The translations under genes were made by a program, and so were the position numbers. The notes beneath the pieces were generated by a model. The model did no database searches. It was not told where the DNA came from and was given only the letters and a program-made list of their open reading frames with translations. DNA of 64,000 nucleotides from Mycobacterium sp. AT1 (GTDB lineage: Bacteria > Actinomycetota > Actinomycetes > Mycobacteriales > Mycobacteriaceae): positions 1-64,000 of the forward strand of contig NZ_MVOC01000048.1 in the NCBI RefSeq assembly GCF_002043095.1, written 5' to 3'. Positions 51,927 through 59,196 of this stretch are shown in pieces. The number at the start of each line of letters is the position of its first letter. Position 1 is the stretch's first letter.

Positions 51927-53153
51927 TCAGACTCGACGACCCACGGCGGCGTAGAGCGCCGCTCCGACCAGCAAAACCGCCATCCCGGTGAGCACCGACG
52001 CGGCAGGCAGGGTGAACGCCAGCACGAGGCACCCGACGAGTCCTGCAACCGGAATGAGCTTGGCGCCCAACGTGATTGCCGAGGCGTTGGCGATCGCGTA
52101 GTAGACCAGCACGGCGAACGACGAGAACCCGATGGCGCCCCGCAGGTCGAGTACGCCCGCGAGCACGGCGACGACGGCTCCGACGACGAGTTCCGCGCGG
52201 TACGGAGTCGCGAACCGCGGATGCACGGCGGCCAGGGCCTGCGGCAGATGGCGATCGCGCGCCATGGCCAGCGCGGTGCGCGACACCCCGAGGATTAGCG
52301 CGAGCAGTGAACCGAGCGCCGCGATCGTCGCGCCCACCCGCACGACCGGCGTCAGCCCCGGGTAACCCGCGGCGGTCACCGCGTCGGCCAAGGGCGCCGT
52401 CGCGGAAGCCATTTCGGCACTACCCAATTGGGCCAGTACTGCGATCGCGACCGCCGCGTAGACCACCAGGACGAGACCCAGCGAGATACGGATCGCGCGC
52501 GGGATCGTCGTCGCCGGATCCCGCACCTCCTCGGCCAGCGTGGCGATGCGCGCGTATCCGGCGAACGCGAAGAAGCACAGTCCGGCCGCCTGCAGCACCC
52601 CGAGCGCGCTCGCGTCGTGAAACGACAGATGCGAGGCGTCAGCGCCACCCGAGGTGGCGATCGCGACGACGACCGTCGCCAACGCCGCGAGCACGACGGC
52701 GACGATGATCCTGGTGAGCCACGCCGACTTCTGCACCCCGACGGTGTTGACCGCCGTCAGCGCCACCACCGCGCCGACCGCGACGGCGTGCGCGTGGGCG
52801 GGCCAGGCGTAGACGCCGACCGTGAGCGCCATGGCGGCACACGACGCGGTCTTGCCGACGACGAAGCTCCACCCGGCGAGGTAACCCCAGAACGGGCCGA
52901 GCCGCTCCCGACCGTAGACATACGTGCCGCCGGACTGTGGGTAGAGCGCGGCGAGGCGGGCCGACGAGGTGGCGTTGCAGTACGCCACGACCGCGGCGAC
53001 GGCCAGTCCGATCAGCAGCGCCGAGCGCGCGGCGGCCGCGGCGGGTGCGAGTGCGACGAAGACGCCCGCGCCGAGCATCGAGCCGAGACCGACGGTGACG
53101 GCGTCCGTCGTGCCTAGGGTGCGTCGCAGGGCAGGCGGTTCTGGCACGGCCAC
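51927..53153 (-). CDS. APC-family amino-acid permease
   Basis: A 408-residue transporter with about 12 helices. The first helix contains the APC substrate motif VGLGSMLGAGVF; AALYPQSGGTYVYGRERLGP and FFAFAGYARIATLAEEVRDP are further family marks. Substrate not predictable. Convergent with the TetR gene, 19 nt apart; the deacetylase lies upstream in the same direction. Confidence 0.9.
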   Translation of the reverse strand: MAVPEPPALRRTLGTTDAVTVGLGSMLGAGVFVALAPAAAAARSALLIGLAVAAVVAYCNATSSARLAALYPQSGGTYVYGRERLGPFWGYLAGWSFVVGKTASCAAMALTVGVYAWPAHAHAVAVGAVVALTAVNTVGVQKSAWLTRIIVAVVLAALATVVVAIATSGGADASHLSFHDASALGVLQAAGLCFFAFAGYARIATLAEEVRDPATTIPRAIRISLGLVLVVYAAVAIAVLAQLGSAEMASATAPLADAVTAAGYPGLTPVVRVGATIAALGSLLALILGVSRTALAMARDRHLPQALAAVHPRFATPYRAELVVGAVVAVLAGVLDLRGAIGFSSFAVLVYYAIANASAITLGAKLIPVAGLVGCLVLAFTLPAASVLTGMAVLLVGAALYAAVGRRV

Positions 53154-53171
53154 GGGTGAGAGCGTAGAGCC

Positions 53172-54014
53172 TCAGGTTGGGTAGGCCGACGTGAGGCGGC
53201 TGGCCTCCGGCTTGGAGAAGACGTCGTTGAGCGTGACCGTGCGCAGGCGCCGGTCGTGGATGATGTCGACCAGTTCGCGGTACACGCCAGTGACCGGCGG
53301 GTGGTTGAGGTGGCCGATCACGATCTTCTGCGGCACGTAGTACTTGTCGGCGTTGGCGACGATGTCTCGCGGCGCCAGGATCTGGTCGTCGCCGATGTTG
53401 CCGTCCCACAGCGCGGTCTGGGTGTAGCCGAAGTCGGCGGCCACCGACTGGACCAGATCGTTGTACGCGCCGTAGGGCGGTCGGTAGTAGGGCGTGGCGT
53501 CCACGCCGAAGGTGTCCCTGATGAATTGGTCGGTGTGGCGCAGCTCGTCGGCGATCCGGCTGCCGGTCAGCTTCGTCAGATCGGGATGGATCCAGGTGTG
53601 GTTGCCCAGCTGGATCTGACCGGATTCCACCAGGGGTAGCAACAGGTCGCGGTTGTCGGTCCACGACGCGTACACGCCGGTGACGAACATCGTCAGGCGG
53701 ATGCCGGTGTCCTTGGCCAGCTGGGCGTACGCCCGCACCACCCCGGAGTCGACGCCGTCGTCGAGGGTCAGCGACAACAGATCGCCGGGACCGGGCAGCG
53801 CGCTGAGCACCCCACCGCCGGGAAGTGCGATCCGCGTCTGCGGTGGCGGAGCGGGGAGCAGCTCGGGCCAGGGCGGTGGTTGCGGCAGCCCGACCGGTGC
53901 CGGGGGGACGGCTGCCGGTGCGGCGTGGCTCGCCCCTCCCGCGCCGCAGCGGACGAGGGCAATGCCAGCTGCTGATGCGACGACGCCCATGAGCACGTTG
54001 CGGCGGGACAGCAT
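53172..54014 (-). CDS. Exported polysaccharide deacetylase (NodB domain)
   Basis: A 280-residue protein. Tat-type signal SRRNVLMGVVASAAG, a Pro/Ala-rich linker, then a NodB domain: motif 1 LTLDDGVD (catalytic Asp and metal Asp), motif 2 HTWIHPDL, motif 3 RPPYGAYN, and VIGHLNHPP near the end. All metal ligands are present, so it is probably an active metal-dependent deacetylase of cell-wall or capsular glycan. ATG 54014 follows GGAAGGG. Confidence 0.9.
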   Translation of the reverse strand: MLSRRNVLMGVVASAAGIALVRCGAGGASHAAPAAVPPAPVGLPQPPPWPELLPAPPPQTRIALPGGGVLSALPGPGDLLSLTLDDGVDSGVVRAYAQLAKDTGIRLTMFVTGVYASWTDNRDLLLPLVESGQIQLGNHTWIHPDLTKLTGSRIADELRHTDQFIRDTFGVDATPYYRPPYGAYNDLVQSVAADFGYTQTALWDGNIGDDQILAPRDIVANADKYYVPQKIVIGHLNHPPVTGVYRELVDIIHDRRLRTVTLNDVFSKPEASRLTSAYPT

Positions 54015-54131
54015 GGTCCCTTCCGTCACTCTGGTCACATCGGGCACGTCCAGCAGGGTAACTGCCGCGCGACCGATAGCCCGGGACGCTGGGCTGACAG
54101 TTAGCTGAGTGCCGGAACTAGTGGGTGCGCG

Positions 54132-54401
54132 TCAGCGATTGCGGATGACGTTGACTGCCAGGTAGCCGCCGTACCCGAGCAGTCCGACCACGGCCAGCTT
54201 CCTGGTCTGCGGCAGCGCCACGCCGAGACCCAATGCCGTCTCGAGGCCGCCGTTGATCTTGAGGAAGCGTGCGGTGTCGTTGGGGAACGCCGCCTTCGTG
54301 ATGCCCTCGAAGAGCTCCGGCCGGACGAAGTGCGCCACGCCGGTTCCGGCCAAGGCCAATCCGGCGAACGTGGCTGACTTCGAACTCTTCTCCTGCGGCA
54401 C
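54132..54401 (-). CDS. Small membrane protein
   Basis: An 89-residue protein with two or three helices (ATFAGLALAGTGVAHFV, ALGLGVALPQ and LAVVGLLGYGGYLAVNVI). It resembles small DoxX-like membrane proteins common in mycobacteria, but the assignment is weak. It follows the monooxygenase gene by 15 nt, suggesting co-transcription. Confidence 0.65.
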   Translation of the reverse strand: MPQEKSSKSATFAGLALAGTGVAHFVRPELFEGITKAAFPNDTARFLKINGGLETALGLGVALPQTRKLAVVGLLGYGGYLAVNVIRNR

Positions 54402-54416
54402 GAATGGATCCTCTCG

Positions 54417-55904
54417 TCAGGCAATCTGGTAGTCGGTCAACGGAAATTCGGATGCTTCCTTGATCGCCGTCTCGGTGGACGACGGACGCAGCAGGGTCGG
54501 TTCACCCGCCGGGTTGAAGTAGTACGAATGAGCGCTGCCGCAGTTGCCGTTGGTGAACAGGGAGTCGCCGAGCAGCTCGGTCATCCGGTCGAGGAACGCG
54601 GCGTTGGCTTCCTCGGTCACCTCGAACGTCGTCGCACCGCGCCGCTTCACCTCGGTCAGCAGCCGGCCCATCAGCCGCATCTGGTATTCCATCGTGTTGA
54701 AGAAGTTCAGTCCGAGGAATGCGTACGGGCTCGCCAGGCTCAGGTAGTTCGGGAAGTACGGCATCGACACACCCTGGTAGGCCTGGAACCTGGTGTCGCG
54801 CCACCACTTTCCCAGATCCCGACCCTCGCGGCCGATGATCTCGATGGCGGGGAAGTTGGCCTCCCACAGGTCGAATCCGGTCGCCAGCACCAGGGTGTCG
54901 ACGACGTTCTTCGTACCGTCCTTGCCGACGATGCCGTCGGCGACGATGTGGTCGATGCCCGCGTCCTGCAGGTGCACATGGGGTTTGGTGAACGCGCGGT
55001 AGTACCCGTTGGAGAAGGTCGGGCGCTTGCAGCCGAAGTCGTAATCCGGCGTCAGCCTGCGACGCAGGTCGGGATCGCGGATCACCGCGAAGCGATGCAG
55101 TCGGGACAGGTCGGCGGCCGAGATGTTGAACCGGCCGCGGAAGGTGCGGTAGTGCCGCACTCCGACGGAGACCATCACCTCGTAGATCGAATCGGTCAGC
55201 CAACGAAGGACGCGCTGAGTCAACGGGATTCGCGCGAACATCCGCTTGGTCCGCTCGCTGAAGCGCACGTCGATCTTCGGCACCACCCAGATGGGGGTGC
55301 GCTGGTAGACCGTGACGTCTGCGGCCTGCTTGGCGAGTTCGGGGATCAACTGCACGGCGGTGGCCCCGGTGCCGATCACCGCGATGCGGCGTCCCTCGGG
55401 GTCGAAGCCGTCCTCCCACTTGGCGGTGTGGACGACCTTGCCCGCGAAGTCGGCGATGCCCGGAATGTCGGGCATGGCGGGCTGGGACAGGAATCCCGTG
55501 GCGGTGACGAGGTAGCGGGCGGTCAGCGTCGTGCCGCCGGCCAGGGCGATCCGCCAGTGGCTGGCGTCCTCGTCCCAGCGCGCACCCTCGACGGTGGTGT
55601 TGAAGCGCATGTGCTTGCGGACGTCGTACTTGTCGGCGACGTCGTCGGCGTACTGCTTGATCTCCGGGCCCGGGGTGAACAGGCGGGACCAGTTCGGGTT
55701 GGGCTCGAAGAAGTACGAGTACGTCGTGGTCGGCACGTCCACGGCGAGGCCGGGATAGTGGTTGACGTACCAGGTGCCGCCGAGGTCGTCCTCGCGGTCC
55801 AGGATGACGAAGTCGTCGACGCCGTTGCGCTTGAGCTGAATGGCTGCGCCGATTCCCGCGAACCCTGCTCCGACGATGACTGCGTCAAAGTGCTCCGAAG
55901 TCAT
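54417..55904 (-). CDS. Flavin-containing monooxygenase, Baeyer-Villiger type
   Basis: A 495-residue class B flavoprotein: FAD motif VIVGAGFAGIGAAIQL, the BVMO segment GGTWYVNHYPGLAVD, the type I fingerprint FAGKVVHTAKWED (FxGxxxHxxxW with E in place of P/D), and NADPH motif IAVIGTGATAVQLIPEL. It would insert oxygen beside ketones or oxidise heteroatoms. A 7-bp-arm palindrome sits just upstream. Confidence 0.9.
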   Translation of the reverse strand: MTSEHFDAVIVGAGFAGIGAAIQLKRNGVDDFVILDREDDLGGTWYVNHYPGLAVDVPTTTYSYFFEPNPNWSRLFTPGPEIKQYADDVADKYDVRKHMRFNTTVEGARWDEDASHWRIALAGGTTLTARYLVTATGFLSQPAMPDIPGIADFAGKVVHTAKWEDGFDPEGRRIAVIGTGATAVQLIPELAKQAADVTVYQRTPIWVVPKIDVRFSERTKRMFARIPLTQRVLRWLTDSIYEVMVSVGVRHYRTFRGRFNISAADLSRLHRFAVIRDPDLRRRLTPDYDFGCKRPTFSNGYYRAFTKPHVHLQDAGIDHIVADGIVGKDGTKNVVDTLVLATGFDLWEANFPAIEIIGREGRDLGKWWRDTRFQAYQGVSMPYFPNYLSLASPYAFLGLNFFNTMEYQMRLMGRLLTEVKRRGATTFEVTEEANAAFLDRMTELLGDSLFTNGNCGSAHSYYFNPAGEPTLLRPSSTETAIKEASEFPLTDYQIA

Positions 55905-55911
55905 GGCAAGA

Positions 55912-55928
55912 CGGTACCTCAGGTACCG
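55912..55928. promoter_or_regulatory. Operator-like palindrome CGGTACC-TCA-GGTACCG
   Basis: Perfect 7-bp arms, 7 nt upstream of the monooxygenase ATG. No regulator gene is adjacent, so the protein that binds it is not identifiable here. Confidence 0.55.
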
Positions 55929-56020
55929 CCGACGCCAGTTCGGCCGTCAGCCCTTGATCGATCCGGTGCGCTTGTCCTCGGTGGTGGCGATGTAAGGAGC
56001 CACTCGTCGACGAGATTCAT
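55919..56020 (-). pseudogene. 5' half of a split WXG-motif gene
   Basis: ATG 56020 overlaps the stop of the 83-residue membrane protein (ATGA) and opens MNLVDEWLLTSPPP, then reads through the left 46-bp repeat and stops at 55919 after only 33 residues. If the left repeat is joined to the sequence right of the other repeat, this frame continues directly into the fragment at 56800-57112, giving one 128-residue protein. Confidence 0.5.
55947..55992. repeat. 46-bp direct repeat, left copy
   Basis: Matches 57113-57158 with one mismatch (C for G at 55959). On the minus strand it encodes the same last residues, IATTEDKRTGSIKG then TGA, as the conserved gene at 57113; the mismatch is synonymous (TCG versus TCC). 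Confidence 0.9.
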
Positions 56021-56268
56021 CGCAGCGCGGCCGCCGCCAATACATAGACGTAAAACGCTACGTAATAGCAGAGCCAGCCCAGGCTCGCGGCGGCGAATCC
56101 CACCGAGAGGGAACGGCTACGAGGGCTAATCTGCAGCACGAGAGCGATCACCCCGGGGATGATCCACGTCAAGAACAAGAATGTGTACAGCCCTGGGTAG
56201 ATAACGGCGGAGATCGCTCCCAGAATTAAACCGAGTAGTTGTTGTACCGGGACACGCTGCTCGTTCAC
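56017..56268 (-). CDS. Small membrane protein of the repeat-flanked islet (83 residues)
   Basis: An 83-residue protein with two or three helices (LLGLILGAISAVIYPGLYTF, LTWIIPGVIALVLQI and WLCYYVAFYVYVLAAAAL). GTG 56268 overlaps the preceding stop (GTGA). Family not recognised. Confidence 0.65.
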   Translation of the reverse strand: MNEQRVPVQQLLGLILGAISAVIYPGLYTFLFLTWIIPGVIALVLQISPRSRSLSVGFAAASLGWLCYYVAFYVYVLAAAALR

Positions 56269-56537
56269 CACAGCGCAAACCAGCCCAGGACCGGAAGCCC
56301 GATCAACGCGCCGATGCTGACTGCGAGGCCGACCCGTCGGGCACTGGTGCTGCGGGGTAAACGAAACAGCGCTATTCCTGCAAGGCCAACGACGAGCGAT
56401 GTGACGACAGTGGCGAGGGTGGCGTGGGGTGGTGGATCGGATTCCCACAATGACGTCATGATCGGCAGACCCGCCCAGAAGGCGCCGCCAAACGCCGCGC
56501 CCGCATAGATGCTCACTATCCAATCTCTATGCGTCAT
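56265..56537 (-). CDS. Small membrane protein of the repeat-flanked islet (90 residues)
   Basis: A 90-residue protein with three helices, starting MTHRDWIVSIYAGAAFGGAF. Tightly packed with the genes on either side, all on the minus strand. No recognised family. Confidence 0.65.
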   Translation of the reverse strand: MTHRDWIVSIYAGAAFGGAFWAGLPIMTSLWESDPPPHATLATVVTSLVVGLAGIALFRLPRSTSARRVGLAVSIGALIGLPVLGWFALW

Positions 56538-56546
56538 TCCGGCAGC

Positions 56547-56750
56547 CTACTTTCGGGGGAGGATGATTGGATCTGTGACGGGGATGGTCGGCGCGCTCCC
56601 CAAGGGGCCAAGGGCCGTCGTTCCTAGAGGCGATATGACCAAAGGCGGCATGCCTCCGGAGGCGACCGGACCGCGTGGAATGTCGGGTATGCCGGCCGGC
56701 TCGCTCATCCCGGGAACAGCGGGGAGCACGTTGTTGAACGCGTAGGGCAA
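56547..56750 (-). CDS. Proline/glycine-rich ORF of the islet
   Basis: Reads PYAFNNVLPAVPGMSEPAG and ends TIPVTDPIILPRK. No ATG/GTG start is visible; TTG 56750 is the first possible one and the frame stays open upstream into the end of the WXG fragment, so it may be a frameshifted continuation of that gene. Uncertain coding status. Confidence 0.35.
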   Translation of the reverse strand: MPYAFNNVLPAVPGMSEPAGIPDIPRGPVASGGMPPLVISPLGTTALGPLGSAPTIPVTDPIILPRK

Positions 56751-56799
56751 TTGCAGATCGCCGATACCGCGTTCGGGAAAAGTGAGAAGTGCTGGATTG

Positions 56800-57112
56800 T
56801 CAACCAGTGGTGGCCTGGGCTGCCTTTGCAGCAGCGTCGTCGGTCATGTATCCGGTATCGGCGGCGACAACAGAGTTAGTGCTCATATCGATGTCCATAG
56901 CCGGCTCACCCCCATCGGACGCGTGGGCGTCCGCGGAAAGTTCATCGATCATCCGTGCTATGCGCAACGCTTCCTGATGTGCCTCATTGGCGCCGGCCGC
57001 CAAGGCCAGCGCCTGTAAGCCGGATTTTTCGAATTTGGTCACCGAACGTGTCATGGCGTCACGGGCAGCATCACAGGCGCCGCCCTCCCATGTCGAAATG
57101 TCGACTATGGAC
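56800..57112 (-). pseudogene. 3' part of a split WXG-motif (ESX-like?) gene
   Basis: Frame with no start codon before the junction at 57112, reading VDISTWEGGACDAARDAM then a long helix (KFEKSGLQALALAAGANEA). The WEG turn between helices resembles small type VII secretion substrates, but this is a motif match only. Its missing 5' end is at 55919-56020. An internal ATG could still make a shortened protein starting MTRSVTKFEK. Confidence 0.5.
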
Positions 57113-57158
57113 TCAGCCCTTGATGGATCCGGTGCGCTTGTCCTCGGTGGTGGCGATG
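57113..57158. repeat. 46-bp direct repeat, right copy
   Basis: Right copy of the repeat at 55947-55992; it is the native 3' end of the septum-formation-like gene, including its stop. Repeat unit length is 1166 bp. Confidence 0.9.
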
Positions 57159-57724
57159 CAGACGATGGCCCGGTCGCCCTGACCCCAGGTCTCGGCGGTG
57201 GGGTAGAGCACGAACACGCCGACCGACGAGTCCTCCATGGCGGACGGGGAGTACGACTCGAGTTCGGCGGGGCACTTGTTCTGCCAGTCCGTGATGACCG
57301 CTTCACCGGGGTAGGCGCCGTCGGGCATGGTCAGGACCGCGTATGCCTCACCGGCGTGCGGCTTGCTGCAGTCGGTCTTGGGCACCAACTGGACCAGCGA
57401 GGCGTCCGGGATCTCGGTGAGGCAATCGCCGACGGCCAGATCGGTGGCGATGACCTTGTCCTTGGTGGCGACGATGAAGAACACCGCGGCTCCCGCCACG
57501 CAGGCGGCGAGCAGGAAGGCGGCCACCGACAGCCCGATGATGAGGCCCTTGCGCGACTTCTTCGGTGGTGGGGCATAGGGGTAACCGGGCTGCGGTTGGC
57601 CGTACTGCCCCGGCGGCGGACCGTAGGGATTCTGCTGATAGGGCAGAGGTGGCGGCGGCGGGTACTGCGGACCGGGGTGCTGATACGCAGGCGGCTGATT
57701 CGGGTCTCCCGACGGCCAGGTCAT
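57113..57724 (-). CDS. Septum-formation-like membrane protein with proline-rich N-terminus
   Basis: A 203-residue protein: about 55 residues rich in Pro/Tyr/Gln (PPPPPLPYQQNPYGPPPGQ), one membrane helix (GLIIGLSVAAFLLAACVAGAA) and an extracytoplasmic domain with cysteines (VGDCLTEIP, KTDCSKPH, NKCPAEL, AIVCIATTE) like the Septum_form family. It occupies the place of Rv0420c in the conserved order. Its last 15 codons are duplicated 1.17 kb away. Confidence 0.8.
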   Translation of the reverse strand: MTWPSGDPNQPPAYQHPGPQYPPPPPLPYQQNPYGPPPGQYGQPQPGYPYAPPPKKSRKGLIIGLSVAAFLLAACVAGAAVFFIVATKDKVIATDLAVGDCLTEIPDASLVQLVPKTDCSKPHAGEAYAVLTMPDGAYPGEAVITDWQNKCPAELESYSPSAMEDSSVGVFVLYPTAETWGQGDRAIVCIATTEDKRTGSIKG

Positions 57725-57742
57725 CCCCGGAAGATAGCAGGA

Positions 57743-58360
57743 TCAGGGCTGCAATGACCGGAGTGCGGCGTCGACGGCCAACGCCGGGACGTTCAGCGTC
57801 TTGGAGCCGAGGTCGTGGCGGGCACCCGTCACCTCGACGACCTCGGTGGGACCCGCGACAAGGGCCGCGGCCGACCGAATTTCGTCGATCGCGCCGAACG
57901 GGTCGGAGGTGCCGTGGGTGAACACCGTCGGAACGGTGATGCGGGGAAGGTGTTCGGTGCGTGCGCGTTCGGGCTTGCCTGGCGGATGCAGCGGATAAGA
58001 GAACAGCGTCAGCACGTCGACCGCCAGCCCGTCGGCGACTGCCATCGAGGTCATCCGGCCACCGTAGGAATGGCCACCGACGAGCACGGGTCCCGTGGTC
58101 AGCGAGCGGGCCAACGCAACCGCCTCACCGACACCGGCCTGATCGGAGGCCGCCGAGCCCGACGGCGGACCTTTGGGGCGACGCCGACGGAACGGGAGGT
58201 CGTAGCGCACCGCCAGCCAGCCGCGCGTCGCCCACTCGTCGCACAGCCTGACGAGCATCGGTGACTCGCGATTGCCGCCCGCGCCGTGGGTAAGCAGGAC
58301 GATGCCGGTGGCCTCACCCGCCGGTGCGTGGGTGACGCCCGCGATGGCCTCGAAGCTCAC
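57743..58360 (-). CDS. Alpha/beta hydrolase coupled to thiD
   Basis: A 205-residue alpha/beta hydrolase, orthologue of Rv0421c. Oxyanion-side LLTHGAGGNRES, nucleophile Ser in VGGHSYGGRM, acid Asp in THGTSDPFG and His in TGARHDLGS, i.e. a complete triad in the KANL3/Tex30-dienelactone hydrolase-like class. GTG 58360 overlaps the thiD stop by 4 nt. Substrate unknown; the tight link to thiD in both this genome and M. tuberculosis hints at a thiamine-related ester or amide. Confidence 0.82.
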   Translation of the reverse strand: MSFEAIAGVTHAPAGEATGIVLLTHGAGGNRESPMLVRLCDEWATRGWLAVRYDLPFRRRRPKGPPSGSAASDQAGVGEAVALARSLTTGPVLVGGHSYGGRMTSMAVADGLAVDVLTLFSYPLHPPGKPERARTEHLPRITVPTVFTHGTSDPFGAIDEIRSAAALVAGPTEVVEVTGARHDLGSKTLNVPALAVDAALRSLQP

Positions 58361-59196
58361 GTGGTGAGCCGGAAGAGTGCCGACACCGGGCCGTGCCCAT
58401 GCCCCAACGGGTATGCGGCGCGCAGACATTCGGTGATCCAGCGCTTGCCGAAGGCCACCGCATCTGGCACCGAGTAGCCGTGGGCCAGCGCCGTGGCCGT
58501 TGCGGCGGCCAGCGTGTCACCCGCGCCGTGATCGTGGGGGGTGTCGATGCGCTCGGCGTCGAATTCGTGAAAGTCGGTGCCGTCGAACAGAAGATCGGGG
58601 CTGTGCGACGACGACCGAAGGTGCCCGCCCTTGACCAGCGCCCACTTCGGCCCGAGGGCATGAAGGGCCTTGGCCGCGTCGCGCTGGGTGGTGGCGTCCA
58701 CGACCTCGATTCCGGTGATGAGGAGCACCTCGTCGAGGTTCGGGGTGACCAGCGTGGCCAACGGGAAGAGCTCGTTGCGCATCGCGTCCAGCGCCGAGGG
58801 ATGCAGCAGCGGGTCGCCGTGCATCGAGGCGCAGACCGGGTCCACGACCAGCGGTGGCGCCAAGCCCTCGGCGGACAGGTCGCCCCACGTCTCGGCGACG
58901 GCGCCGATGATCTCCGAGGACGCCAGCATGCCCGTCTTGGCGGCCTGGAAGCCGATGTCCTCGGCCACGGCCCTGATCTGCCCGGCCACCACGTCGACGG
59001 GGATCTCGTGAAAGGCCTTGACGCCCACCGAGTTCTGCACCGTGACGGCGGCGACCGACACGCAGCCGTGCACGCCGAGCAGGGCGAACGTGCGCATGTC
59101 GGCCTGAATGCCCGCGCCACCACCGGAATCGGATCCGGCGATGGTCATCACACGCAGCGGGGCCTGCCCCGGCGGGGTCAGCGGAAGGAAGTTCAC
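58357..59196 (-). CDS. thiD: HMP/HMP-phosphate kinase ThiD
   Basis: A 279-residue ribokinase-fold kinase phosphorylating hydroxymethylpyrimidine and its phosphate. Seen: MTIAGSDSGGGAGIQADMRT, KTGMLAS, VVDPVCASMHGDPLL, ALVKGGHL and the catalytic/anion-hole HDHGAGDTLAAA. GTG 59196 overlaps the thiC stop by 4 nt (GTGA); upstream in-frame codons lie within thiC. Confidence 0.96.
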   Translation of the reverse strand: MNFLPLTPPGQAPLRVMTIAGSDSGGGAGIQADMRTFALLGVHGCVSVAAVTVQNSVGVKAFHEIPVDVVAGQIRAVAEDIGFQAAKTGMLASSEIIGAVAETWGDLSAEGLAPPLVVDPVCASMHGDPLLHPSALDAMRNELFPLATLVTPNLDEVLLITGIEVVDATTQRDAAKALHALGPKWALVKGGHLRSSSHSPDLLFDGTDFHEFDAERIDTPHDHGAGDTLAAATATALAHGYSVPDAVAFGKRWITECLRAAYPLGHGHGPVSALFRLTT

